Source: Sanghuangporus weigelae (taxonomy: Eukaryota; Basidiomycota; Agaricomycetes; Hymenochaetales; Hymenochaetaceae). Taken from it: a stretch of 64,000 nt of DNA. The notes under the pieces were generated by a model. The model did not search any database and was not told where the DNA came from. It saw only the letters and a program-made list of their open reading frames with translations. Shown in pieces: positions 22,479 through 33,865 of this stretch. The first letter of the stretch is position 1; the number at the start of each line of letters is the position of its first letter. A program made the translations under genes and the position numbers. The DNA is taken from the NCBI GenBank assembly GCA_033182465.1, contig CP137320.1:248001-312000 (forward strand), given 5' to 3'.

Positions 22479-23981
22479 TTGGAAGGAGTGACGTGTACGG
22501 CGAAGGAGAGGTAAGAGGAGGGTAAACGAGTGGATTGCCTCATTCAAGCATCGCTTAAGGAGCCTAACTTTTAACTTTCCAGCAGAACAAGACCATCGCG
22601 CAACAGAACGACCAATTGAAGATGCACTGATACCATCCATCTCCAATGCGATCGGCAAGTATGATCGAACAAATAAGTTGGCTACGATCAGTTCTACCTG
22701 AAGCTAGGCTCTCAGGCAACCATACCAATCATCTCTATCCATCACATCTCGAAGCTACTCTTCACCTCAGTGTAGATAAACGAGAGAAGGTTGTGTTGAT
22801 TGTACCCTGTGAGTCCGGTCACGGAGGCGTAATCTCGGTCAACGGACTCAACGTTGTGGGCCACTGGGCACACGGGCAAACAGCAATCCATACAGATGGA
22901 AATCTTTCGCAAAAGACCTTGTAGAACCCGGACAAAGTCAGTAGGTCGGACATACAAGATCCGGTGAGCTATGCAGAGTATCTCAGCTCGTATAGATCTA
23001 TTATTGGAACACATAGGTAGCGCGACGCGGCACCGTTGCACGTTTCCGTTTGCTCCCCATTCTCCCCGTTCATATCAGTACGTGGCATGCCCTTTTCCAC
23101 CAGAGTAAAGTACGGAGATCAGTAATCTAACGTACTGATCACCTAGCGCCTAGAGCTGAAAGGTTTTTCTCAATGATTGTTGCATGATGAAAAATTGTTG
23201 TACTAGTACCCCTCGAAAGATTGGCGGAAGAAAGATGCTAGATTATTTCTTTACGAGTCGAGAAAAACGCGGTCTGGTCACATGATACGTTCAAAACGGG
23301 AATATAGCGGGCCACCAGAAGACCAAAACAAAACAAAACAAATGAATTTTCAAAGAATCGGATGGGGTGATGAGCACCCAGTAAGGTTCATATATATGGC
23401 ACGAATGTGGACAAATCTCTTGATTTGAATGAGATTCGCTTTTCATGACCTCCGCACAATTCTGCCTTGTCGGCCTTGGTAAGACGTCTCACTAGTACTA
23501 GTACTGAAATTTGCACAATATCCTCGTGTCGGTCATTTGCACTGAAGGAATCACAAATACTTCCGTACGGACGAACGACCGAGATTAAGTGAGGAACTAC
23601 CGACAGGTGATGTCCCCTTTACGGTTTAACTGCCTGACAGGAAGGCGGAAGACGACTTGTTCCGTGTATATATTGCTTGATGAAGGATATAGTCGCGTGA
23701 TATACATGTTTGCTCCGATGGATGTGCGGTATTGACTAGATATACGTTGTAATCGAAATACCGTCTTCGGGACTCCGCTCTTCTCCCATGAAACTTAGTG
23801 CTTCGGATAAACACCCCGGACTGCGGAGAAGGTATGTGCCCACAATCGCCGACATCCAGCAGCTATCTAAGCACGACGAGGTTTCTGCCATTTCAAGTCT
23901 AGTCGCGTTATGATCTATCCGATGAAGAAAGAAATACAGCCATGAAATAAAATACACGTTCGACTCTTCCTTTCTAAATTC
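22479..23981. other. Intergenic region, about 1.5 kb
   Basis: This region lies upstream of the DUF6533 gene and downstream of the aldolase gene. It holds an AAAAC pentamer run (23324-23340) and CTAGTA repeats near 23490. Open frames at 22646-22924 and 22742-23041 overlap each other on opposite strands and show no domain. No gene is recognised. Confidence 0.45.
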
Positions 23982-25267
23982 TCATGGTTTCCCACTTAAC
24001 TCACGTTCCAGCGCGACTATCGCCACCGTATCTGGATGCGAATAGAGCGCTTCCCCAGCAGCTGTTTCTAAGGGTAACAAGGGCCGACGCGGTGCACCTC
24101 CGTAGCCATACAACTTTTGTAAGATGTATTTGGTACCTGAGATTCCCGCTTTAGCGATTGTAGCGTCTGCACGCGCAACTATGCCTTGTAGGCGCTGCGC
24201 CTCGGGCAGCACCGAAGGGTCAGATACTGCGGCCGCGGAGAGCTGAAATAGCCTCTCAAGAGTGTACTATTGGGAATTAGAAACTGTTAGAAGGTCTTCG
24301 ATATGACATAACTACGCGAACAGAACATACTGGGGCAATGTTCGCGAGACCCGTGATAGCCCCGTGAGCGCTCGAGAAGGTAGAAGGAAGCAGGAAGTCG
24401 GCATAACCGCCGAGGACGAGAAAAGGAAAGGCGTCGTTCTTCCGAGGGTGAGCCAAAACGAATGCCTCGTCAGACACCGTCGCGCAAATGCGCGTGAGTT
24501 TGCCCACGTTGCCGCATGTTAGCTTTACGCCAGCCAGATTAGGACATTCCCTCGCTAGGTCAGTAATGAGCTCCGAATCCAAATCTATGCCGCCAGCTGC
24601 TCCGGGGTCTTTCATACGATAGAATAAAGGCATAGTTATTCGTATGACGCGTCAAAGCACCCACGGAAGTAAATTTGGATTAGCCAAATACGTTATGAAT
24701 CGTAGAACGTAACACACAAGACTCACAGTTGTATATGATGACCGGTATAGGGCTCTTCTCAGAGATTTCTGTCCAATAGGTCTTGAGAGCTTTTCGGTCG
24801 GACGCGAGGGAAGCGGCATAATACCCGCTAAGAATAGCAATAGTTGCGTCTGCACCCGCGTCCGCAGCCTCCTTCCCTAGCTGCACAACTGAGCGAGTTG
24901 ATCCACTGCCCACACCAGAGATGATAGGGACATGTTCCAATCCTGCGTCATCTAGAGCTCTTCTAGCGGAGCGTATGAGCGTTGCTCGCTCATCATTTGT
25001 GAGATGGTGGGCTTCGCCCATGGAACCACTTAGAAGAGGCCCGGCACCAGCTTTAGCTACGCGAACAACATGCGCCTCGAAACTTGCTAAGTCTTGCAAC
25101 AATTTCAGCTTCGCCGTTTATCGACAAATGTTATAGTACACACCTAAATCTTCAGAGTCGGGGTGGAAGAACGTAGGTATTGGAGCGTAAATGCCTGGCT
25201 TGAGGCCGCGCACAGGGCGGTCGTGTCCATTAGAGGTCCCATTTACATGTATTCCGTTGATTGTCAT
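23982..25267 (-). CDS. DapA-family aldolase (dihydrodipicolinate synthase-like)
   Basis: Exons 25267-25144, 25092-24727, 24608-24331 and 24266-23982 give 350 residues. The protein belongs to the N-acetylneuraminate lyase/DapA TIM-barrel superfamily, class I aldolases or lyases of keto acids. Seen are the strand-1 motif GIYAPIPTFFHPDSEDLD, the active-site loop LLSGSMGEAHHLTNDE (GxxGE), the catalytic Tyr in YNYPGAAGG and the Schiff-base Lys in LAGVKLTCGN. Fungi do not make lysine by the DapA route, so the likely roles are 4-hydroxy-2-oxoglutarate aldolase or L-threo-3-deoxy-hexulosonate aldolase (the last step of D-galacturonate breakdown); sequence alone does not decide. The start ATG leads straight into the conserved GIYAP block. 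Confidence 0.86.
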
Positions 25268-27541
25268 GGCCACAATGGGGTCTTGAAAGGTGAAGAGACC
25301 ACCAAAAAGAAGGGACGAGTAATATAAATCTTTCGGTATTGGTCATGCGGAAGCGCTTTATAACTATTTGGCCCGGCCCGCCCTCCGTCTTCCGAGCGGT
25401 CCGATACCAATTCTCCCGTCTGACCGCCGCTCCGCGTTAAGACACAGAACACAATCAGCAATTCGGCCTAGCAGCAGGGAAAATGTTGTTTCTCTGGTGA
25501 GGTTTACAACAATGCAAGTTGTGCGACACGTCGCTCCCAGCCGAGGTCGCTTATTAGCCACGTCGATCATTCAAAGTGAAATCGCCGATCGCTTCCTAAC
25601 TCATCCGACTCGGACTCTCTTGAATCGAATCTTCTACTTTACTGACTACTAACGCTGTCCTCAGTCGCACTCCGAGTCGAGACGTGTTCAACATAGTATG
25701 ATGCAATGTGGTCCGGCGAACACTTCGGTTGCAATCTGACGAGGCATTCGGAACCGAAAGGGAATCGCAGAGATAGGTCTAACCTCGGTAGGATCCCCCT
25801 ACTAATGGACCCATTCGAAGTCTATCTGACAATCAACTGAACGGACTCTTTGAAATCAGGTGAACGAGCAAGTACTAGTAATTCTTCATTTTGAGAAGAG
25901 ATATAGTAACCCGCGGCGGTTCTATTACCTTGACCGTAGTGTTATCGCGGGAGCATATGCCGGCGACCCATGACTTCGCAGGGCTCAAAATCAACTTGTA
26001 GCCATACTAGTACTTCGTAAAGCTACCACAAGCTTCGAACGTGTTTCCACAATTACTAATTTAGCCGAGTCGGATCCGAGCAATCTGCTCTACACAAAGC
26101 GTCTTCGACGTTCTATCATATACTGTATCGGTCAATAACTTTTGTGTCTAAGCTTCCGACGTTCCACGATGTGTTGCCGCCTTTTCTCAGCTGTTCTTAT
26201 TTCCTTGCTTCTGCTGCAACCAGAAGCTGGCTCTGCCTCGCGACAGCTGCTTTCTCTAGTTCCGTGTCCAGATGACATGTTTTCGCGGAGTCCGCCGATT
26301 TGCACTCCTCTGTTATCTTGGAAGATCAATTATCCTGTCTTCAGAAAGAAGACAGGCCAGCTAGGACTGCGGTTAGTATTGATCCTTGGCCTGTTTGGAA
26401 ATTGGGACTCCTTCGTTTCACGGTGGGATTGATGATTCTTCCAATTCAGTCTGCAGTCTGTCTGCCCTTCCATTTTCTTGCGCGGTTTCTTCTCTCCTGC
26501 TCCATAAGTCAAGTGCTGAGCTTTATAGTCCACGTGCGTATGAAATTCTACATGGTTCCGCTAACAACCTCACTGAAGGCTCATACAATCCTCTGTGTCT
26601 CCCAGATTGAATGAGATATTTATAGGCTAGCCTCCTAATCTACTGCAATTACTTGCTGACTCGTAGCGAAAGAATTTCGGAAAAAAAGGTTTCAGTAACG
26701 TTTGATCCAGCGTTTATCTTCACCAGATAACGGAAGGAAGACTACAGCAAGGAATTCTGCCTGCACGGAATTACATACTTCTACGTGATTCCATCATCAT
26801 TTGAACCCCTCTTCTTAATCAACGTAATTCACTTTGGATCCAGTAATGCCGCTCGCTCAGGAGAGGGAAGGAGCAAAAACTGATGCCCGCAACTATTGTC
26901 ATGCAATGAGACGGATAAATGTTATGTCTATGGTCGGAAATGGCAAATCGTAAGCTCTTAAACAAGAGGGGGGGAGAAGTATAGCGTGCAAGGAACTTCC
27001 TACTAATCCGTCTAGCACACAGCGATTCTGCTCCGGACCGGTCAAATAGAGCCGGCTATAACCGGATGTACATAAGCGAATACTTACTAATCGGACTTTC
27101 TTTTACTTTTCAACTTTATGCACTCGCACTCGATGTGACCGTCATCAAAAAATTCGCATTTCCCGAATGCATCTTATTTCTTGAATCTTGGCCACTACGG
27201 AGATTTCATAACAAATCTCAAGGTTCATATTTCGGGTCGGGTATGCTTCTATCTAAATGCTTGTCTGTCCATTCCTCGTTTCTCTTGAGGAGTGGCAGGT
27301 TCGGAGTGTGGCCTTCGCATGCATATAGGTTTGCTACTCCTGTCGGACATGCGATACGAGGCGTAAACTTCCGGCCGTTATGCTTTCTGGTAAGGCAGTA
27401 TAAAAGTCACTGGCCTTTCAGGTCAGCTGCTTTGTCTGTTGCATGTCGCGTGATTCAGCGTCTCCGCATACATGTAACGTCTTACTTCTCAGTATCATCC
27501 TTCCTTCTCCACCTCCCCTGAGTTGGTATCTGAGACAAGAC
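25268..27541. other. Intergenic region, about 2.3 kb
   Basis: No convincing gene lies here. Open frames at 25368-25652, 26142-26432 and 27066-27521 lack recognisable domains and supporting splice structure; the one at 26142 has a hydrophobic N-terminus but nothing else. The part just upstream of 27542 should hold the promoter of the truncated dehydrogenase. Confidence 0.4.
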
Positions 27542-28701
27542 ATGTTGGAAAACAACGCTTTTATCCTGAATGGAGCGTCGGATGCTTCTTTTGCATTGCG
27601 ACCGATCCCAGAACGTAAGTGGAGAAAACCCATTCCTCCATGAGATATTCCGACACCATGGTGATCCCAGTGGCACCCGATGAGGTGCTGGTGGAGGTAA
27701 AGAAGACAGGTGAGATATTCAAAGCTCGCTTTAGTTCTGACTTCTGACCGCTCTCATGCTTTTGTTATCCGGTCAGGTATCTGTGGATCCGATGTGAGCA
27801 GCAGGATTTTTTATATGTTAATCCCAGACTCACCACTACTCAGCTACACTTCTATGCAGAAGGTCGCCTTGAAGACAATGTAGTTACTCACCCCTTCGCG
27901 AGTCCTTTGCCTGCCTCTCTTTCGCTGTCCTGAATGCTGAATGTCTACAGGCTCTGGGTCACGAATCTTCTGGAATAGTAGTAAAATGAAAGACTTTTGT
28001 CAATCTAACAATCATGTCGTAGATGAGATTTTGACCCTTCTATTCAGGCGGAGTGGGTGTGAAAGATATCATACCTGGTGATCGCGTTGCGATGGAGCCA
28101 GCTTCAAAATGCCGCATCTGCGCTGACTGCAAGAGCGGGAGATACCAGGTCTGATCCCTCTTGTGGTGTTACTTTAGCAATGAGAGGCTGATAGATTTAC
28201 TGTCAGCTCTGCGAATACACAATCTTAGCATCAAAGCATCCGATAGATGGGACCTTACAGCGCTATTACAAGCTCCCTGAAGATTACACTTACAAACTGC
28301 CCGATCATCTTTCTCTTGAAGATGGCGCTATGGTACGCAACTTTCCACGTGGCTACGCTCTTTACATATGGCTCAAGTCCTACGGAAAACATTACTTTCT
28401 GAATAAGCTGGAGCCTTTATCAGTTGCGGTTCACGCGGTGTCATTCCAAGGCCAGCTACGAGCTGGCCAGAACGTGGTTGTCTTTGGAGCTGGACCCATT
28501 GGACTTCTGTGTATGGCAGTGGCTCGAGCTCTCGGAGCAACTGATCAATACAGTTCATTCTTCGTAATGAGCATCTCCGTCTCACGGTGGGTGAGCTTTG
28601 CAGATGTAATCAATCAATTTATGTTCGAAAACAGTCTTTTATTGACTTCAACTCCGCTCGGTCGGATCTCGAATCTGATCGTCTCACCATCCTCGAAGTA
28701 G
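27542..28701 (+). pseudogene. Xylitol/sorbitol dehydrogenase paralogue, C-terminal half missing
   Basis: This is a partial copy of the zinc-dependent dehydrogenase at 31269. Exons encode MLENNAFILNGASDASFALR, APDEVLVEVKKTG, ICGSD (catalytic Zn Cys), LHFYAEGRLEDN, ALGHESSGIVV, GDRVAMEPASKCRICADC (structural Zn site), DGTLQRYYKLPED and LEPLSVAVHAVSFQGQLRAG up to the NAD-binding FGAGPIGLLCMAVARALGAT. Similarity stops abruptly at about 28541; the frame runs on through 50 unrelated codons to 28701. The rest of the Rossmann fold and the C-terminal catalytic strands are absent, so it is almost surely inactive. One intron after HPF has a GC donor (GCGAGT). The donor after the GIVVK segment is not GT, as in the full copy. 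Confidence 0.75.
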
Positions 28702-28847
28702 CAAGCACCAGAACAGCAATGCGCGATACAGAAGTTGGGGTAACGATCATGTTCCTACTTTGGACATCTGATGTAACTAGAGAGGAGTATAACATATAAG
28801 CCCGTTCTCCTCCAGTCCTTCAAGTTGGAGCATCCCACAAGACCAGC

Positions 28848-30565
28848 ATGGATGTTTCCGAGCTGACAGGTAAAGTCTGGGATGTCCTCGTCGGCAGAGT
28901 GAGTAGGGAAACATATGCATCCTCTCCGTTTGTGCTCTTACTAATGTCCATCTAGTATTCTACAGGTGAAAATCACTCTTCTCTTCCTAAATTCCTCTAT
29001 TATCTTACTCTGTGATTTCAGTCGGGGCGTTGACCGTCCTGGTAAATCGTTTTCTCCGATCCAATCACTTTCCGTGCTGAATCAGGTCTTACTAGATGTA
29101 TGATTATATTGTGACCCTGGACATGGAGGTCAGTGCACATTTCTATGAAGGAATGGTATTACTGACGAGTTTCCCTGTAGATTGAGTTCGTGTGGTCAGA
29201 AAAACTCTCAATGAGCTCGATACTTTTCTTCTTCAATCGATATTTTCCATTCATTTCCGTTGCTGTCGCCTCTTATTGTAAGTGCATCAATTAACTGAAG
29301 TTGACTTATCGCAACTCATTGGAAACAAATAAGATATCCTGGCTGAGCAGAACTTCGATGTTCGTACATTCCCTCGTAAGACGAAACTGCTCATACAGAC
29401 TTCACTCCAGCGCTGTAGAAACGGGGTCGATGTGTTTGGAAGTTAGTCGATGCCAAGATCATGTATGCAGATATGTTGACATGGAAAAACTTTAAGGCTT
29501 TTGCGTCGCAGGAGTGATGTTTGCTGAACGTAAATACGCACATTCATGAGAACCAATATTTGCTAATCGGATTTGTAGTGGTGTTCCTACTCCGCACCGA
29601 TGCTATCTGGGGACATATGAAATCCCTCAGAGTCTCGTTGGTTGTGATGTTTCTGGTTCGTCATTGCAACTCATTTTTTTGAATATTTCGAGGTCTGACA
29701 CAACAGATACAGATTACGACTGTGGCCTGTACTTATTTTACTGCAAAGCATCTTGTCTCTGTGCACAGTGAGAGAAATATTACGATCAACTGGCTAATGC
29801 ATATAAAAGCTTACATTACGCATATTCACTCCTTTGCTGAAGTCACGACAGAGATGCATTACTCCTCAGGTTGCCTGTACACCTTCGATCAAAGGAACTG
29901 GGGTTTCCTTATTGTATTCACAGTATGCGATTTCTGTGAGTGTCCCTTAGTGACCGTGGCGGAATTCTACTGACCCTGAGATAGTCGCATTTATCCTCCT
30001 GTTAGCTAAACATCAATCTGATAGTATGTATATGATGAGTTCGCCACAGATGTCTTTGGTTACTCACCGTAATCCAGAGGACCTTGCCGACACCGCTTTG
30101 ATGCAAGTATTATATCAAGAGAGTAAGAGTCTAGCAATTCAACAATTTTTTTTTGTCCATGGTGCAGATTATTCACCGCCCATTTATACAGGTTGGATGT
30201 GTTTTTGTGTGATAACAGGTAAAATAACACCCCGGAGTGGAATTAGATCCTTACCTAGTCTGGTTCTATAGCGCTTTCTGCTGTGAACCTTGTCATGCAA
30301 TTAACCGCTCCGGTACGACTTTGTTCTTGTTTTCAAATCAAGTTCGTGGATTTTGAACATATCAATTACTCCAACCAGCCTACGCTTCTTGATGACTTTA
30401 TCGTGTAAGAGAATGATCTCAAATGTTTTGATGTGGAATGTCTCGTACTGACTCATTTATAGGCCACTAGCGATCCTAACGAACATAGTGTGTTCTCGCA
30501 TGATTCTTGGTGTTCGTCAAGGACATTCCAAGTCAAGAAGACGGAGTTCTCTTCTACTAATATGA
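28848..30565 (+). CDS. DUF6533 seven-helix membrane protein, copy 4
   Basis: The gene begins MDVSELTGKVWDVLVGR (28848-28898) and continues through tiny exons (YST; VGALTVL; MYDYIVTLDME) into IEFVWSEKLSMSSILFFFNR and YFPFISVAVASYY, the complete DUF6533 signature. Further exons encode hydrophobic helices up to PTLLDDFIV and LAILTNIVCSRMILGVRQG, the family C-terminus, with TGA at 30563-30565. It lies between the truncated and the full xylitol/sorbitol dehydrogenase copies. Exons between 29300 and 30400 were not all resolved, so integrity is likely but not proven. Function of the family is unknown; seven helices and position at the membrane are inferred from hydrophobic segments. Confidence 0.68.
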
Positions 30566-31268
30566 CGAGCTCGTTTTTTTTTTTTTTTTTTTTTACAATT
30601 TGGCCTTTTCACTGATGTCTTTGTGTAGCGCGAAGACCAACTCCTGCTCTTCTCTTCACTCGTTCGCTCGTTTATTCAGTAAAATACAATCTAAAAAATC
30701 AGATTTCCCTCTACTTCATGTTTATGAAGGAAGGAAAAGTTGAGTAAGGGAGTATAAGTACCAGTAGGACAGGACGAAACGACTTTGCTCGTCGTTCGAC
30801 CCGTGGGATATTCATTACATAACTGAAACGAAAAGGCTGGCTTAAAGCTTCATTCCAACAAACGGTATGTACTGCTTCGACGAACCACTCGGACATGACG
30901 AGAACGCACTGGTAGAATATTAGCGCAAGCATGCGAACAGCACGATGACGAGGCTGCATAGGAGTGCATGATATCTCTAAAAAAATCTTGTGACAAAATA
31001 ATCTCACTTCTGGAAAGTGGAAATTGACTGATGCATTCCTCGTCTTCCTCAGTCTTCAATCGTTACTTACTTGGTCTTCCGACTATTGTATAGATGAGCC
31101 TCTTCTCACGTATCAAAATGGCTCGCGTTCCGTTCTATACTCGTCCGTCTCGTCAGCTGCCAGCTACTTTCGTTCGCCTCGTGATTCGCCATTCTGGCCT
31201 TCTCACAGTGTTCCACTCTGCTTCCGTTCTCCTGTCTAGACGACTTCATTCCTAGTGATCTTAAGAGT
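30566..31268. other. Intergenic region upstream of xylitol/sorbitol dehydrogenase
   Basis: This stretch holds the promoter of the full dehydrogenase and a 21-base T run. Open frames on the minus strand at 30711-31059 show no domain. No other gene is seen. Confidence 0.45.
30574..30594. repeat. Homopolymer T21 tract
   Basis: Twenty-one consecutive T residues lie nine bases after the stop of DUF6533 copy 4. It may be a nucleosome-excluding element of the terminator or promoter, or the poly(A) trace of an old retrocopy on the minus strand; no retrocopy body is visible beside it. Confidence 0.9.
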
Positions 31269-32993
31269 ATGCTGGAAAATAAAGCCTTTCTTCTAAAAGG
31301 TACCCTGGATACAACTTTTGCGGAGCGGCCAATTCCTGAACGTGAGCTGAAACTCAACACTGCTATCATGTTGGTACTCATATTAGACACTGCCTTGGCA
31401 ATTAGTGGGTCCAAATGAGGTGCTTGTTGAGGTGAAGAAAACTAGTGAGCTTTATTTGCCATCATCTTGTTCATCGCGATGCTAATCCAGACACATAGGC
31501 ATCTGTGGATCTGATGTGAGCTAGAGAAATCTGTGACAAGTCAGGGCGGAGACGCTAGTCGTTGGCACTCACAGATAAGTAGGTGCACTTTTACGTAGAA
31601 GGACGTCTCGGAGAAAAACACATTGTCACTCAACCCTTCGTACGTTCCTGCTTTACTTGTTCTTGCCAAGAGTTCTTAGCTTCCGTTAGGCGCTTGGACA
31701 TGAATCGTCCGGCGTCGTAGTGAAAGGAAAGTTGCGACCCATATCAATGTATGAAAAGATTCTAATATTAAACAACAGTTGGAGCAAATGTGAAAGAAAC
31801 GAACATCGGAGACCGTGTTGCGATGGAACCCGGCTCAACTTGCAGAGTTTGCTCGGAATGCAAGGGCGGAAAATATCATGTCAGAAACGCATCTTCCTCT
31901 ATTTTGAAATGGAGAAAGGCATCTGATCGTCTACCTGATTTCAGCTTTGCGAACATATGGTCTTTCCATCAGCGGCTCCAGTTGATGGAACACTTCAACG
32001 CTACTACAAGTTCCCATCTGAGATGATTTATAAGTTGCCCGATCATCTCACACTTGAAGATGGAGCAATGGTATGTCTCGCAGCGTCTCACTTCACTAAT
32101 AGGTTTCGCAATTATTTAGCACCTTATCAGTTGGAGCCGTTGTCGGTAGCAGTGCATGCTGTGTCGAATATAGGGCAACTGCGAGCAGGACAAAAGGTCA
32201 TAGTCTTCGGTGCAGGTCCCGTCGGTCTGCTCTGCATGGCTGCCGCACGCGCTCTGGGTGCAACACGCATAGTAGCAGTTGATATTGTTCCTACTCGACT
32301 CGAGTTTGCGCTGACTTACGCGGCTACGGACACGTTTCTTCCTCCGCCCCAGGGAACAAACGAGAAAAAGATGGAATACTCCAAGAGGGCCGTCGCAGTG
32401 ATGAAGAACGCGCTTGGACTGGAAGAACGGGGTCCCAACAGCATCGATCTGGTACTTGATGCGACTGGAGCGGAGACCTGTATCCAAATGGCGTTATTAG
32501 TGGTGAAGATTGGAGGTACATTTGTTCAAGTAAGTTTTATATGTTTCAACATAGTTGGTAATTGCCTAACTCGGCCTACTCATCCAGGTCAGATTCGGCG
32601 CTTTAGAAGTCCAGATTCCGATTACGACTCTTATCGTGAAGGAATTGACGGCAAAGGGGTCTATTTGCTATTGTGTAAGCTCGTCAATTAATGATGTTTC
32701 TAGTCGAAGTTACGTTCTCGAACTACATAGGCTGGTGATTACCCTCTTGCGCTCGGTCTCGTAGCATCTGGCAAGATTGACCTCAAGCCACTTGTGACTC
32801 ATAGGTAAGTTATAATTTGTCTGTCTATTTTTCTCAGAATTTCGACTCACGTCTTTGAAGATTTAGGTTTGAGGACGCCGCTAAAGCTTTCGAAACCACT
32901 CGTGCCGGGAAAAGTGTCGATGAAAATGGCCAGACTAGGAATGTTATCAAGACGATAATCTCAGGTCCAGACGTTGAGACCGAAGATGTCTAA
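31269..32993 (+). CDS. Zinc-dependent xylitol/sorbitol dehydrogenase (medium-chain family)
   Basis: Eleven exons (31269-31341, 31406-31444, 31499-31515, 31583-31639, 31690-31726, 31779-31879, 31945-32070, 32131-32529, 32588-32674, 32731-32804, 32867-32993) give 378 residues. The enzyme should oxidise xylitol to D-xylulose or sorbitol to fructose with NAD in the cytosol. Seen are catalytic zinc ligands in ICGSD and GHESSG, the structural zinc cluster CRVCSECKGGKYHLC, the NAD-binding VFGAGPVGLLCMAAARALGA with an acidic VAVDIV strand end (favouring NAD over NADP), and the C-terminal YPLALGLVASGKIDLKPLVT and FEDAAKAFE. The 52-nt intron between GVVVK and VGANV has no GT donor in a frame-keeping position; the fitting junction starts GAAAGT. 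A truncated paralogue lies 3.7 kb upstream and a transketolase-family gene follows. Confidence 0.9.
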
Positions 32994-33111
32994 ATAAAGA
33001 GAAAGTTTTGGAAGAGCATATATGTAAAATTTGTATGAGCTGCTTTCAAATTCCAAAACAGAATTATGTAATATCATATATCTCCGGCTTGTGCCGAATG
33101 ATGCGCATGGA

Positions 33112-33466
33112 CTAAAACCTGCGGGGCGGTAAAGTATAGCTTGTTATTCTTCTCATCATGTGGAAGCCATGAGTACATATGTGAATCGGTCCGATAACTC
33201 GAGATCCATCAGTTACAGCATCGGACAAATTCGACTGGTAGTGTCCTTCGCTCAATTCACGTACTGAAATTTCGCAAGATGTTTCGAGATGTCGACGGAG
33301 GACCAAATAAGTAGCGCACGCGATGAAAACAGGAAGGAAAGTATAGAAGAGTATCTGCGACGGAGCTACATTTCTGTCGTTGAATCTGACTCAATTCTTA
33401 CCCATTAGAGCTGATCTGATCGCCCGAGGACGGACTTTCGGAGTGTGCAGTCCCGACTGTGCTCAT
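33112..33466 (-). CDS. Possible small membrane protein (weak)
   Basis: A short reading segment begins MSTVGTAHSESPSSGDQISS at 33466 and reaches a GTAAG donor. A second open segment encodes a clear helix (QILFYTFLPVFIACATYLVL) followed by basic residues and ends at 33112. The frame-keeping intron would be only 28 nt, too short for this genome, while a normal-sized 47-nt intron ends in another frame. It may be a small gene, a decayed one or chance. It lies between the dehydrogenase and transketolase genes. I do not recognise a family. Confidence 0.25.
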
Positions 33467-33865
33467 CTTGTGATCATGCCGGAATTTGATAAGGGGCGGA
33501 CGGTACTTCCTCATCGTCCGTATATTGGTCAGTTCTGGCTTATCATATATATGATTGAGGAGACAACTTTTCGGCCAAACAAGTAGTCCGACGTTTCTTG
33601 TCTCTATGTCATGGAACAACGAAAGTTCTGCATACTATAAGACCTATGCTCATTTTGTGAGGGACAGAATACATATTTTTGCCTTTTTCTCATGAATCTG
33701 AATTAGTGTACAAAACAAGCTCTACCTTCGATCGGGGTTTTCAAAACAAGAATATTGTCACCACCCTCCTGAACTCTCTATGTATCTTCCGACTGCAAAG
33801 TCTAATGATCAGATGCGGAAGTACAGTAAGATGGAAGCGCGGCTGAGTAAAGAGCGGCGCAGAGT

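Noticed and set aside
22646-22924. 92-codon plus-strand frame upstream of DUF6533 copy 3
   Set aside because: No domain, overlaps an opposite-strand frame of equal length, and lies in the expected promoter region.
25368-25652. 94-codon open frame upstream of the aldolase
   Set aside because: Basic, low-complexity translation opposite another open frame; likely chance in a GC-balanced stretch.
26142-26432. Open frame with hydrophobic N-terminus (possible secreted protein)
   Set aside because: The only support is one hydrophobic stretch; there is no domain, no splice structure, and other frames on both strands are equally open.
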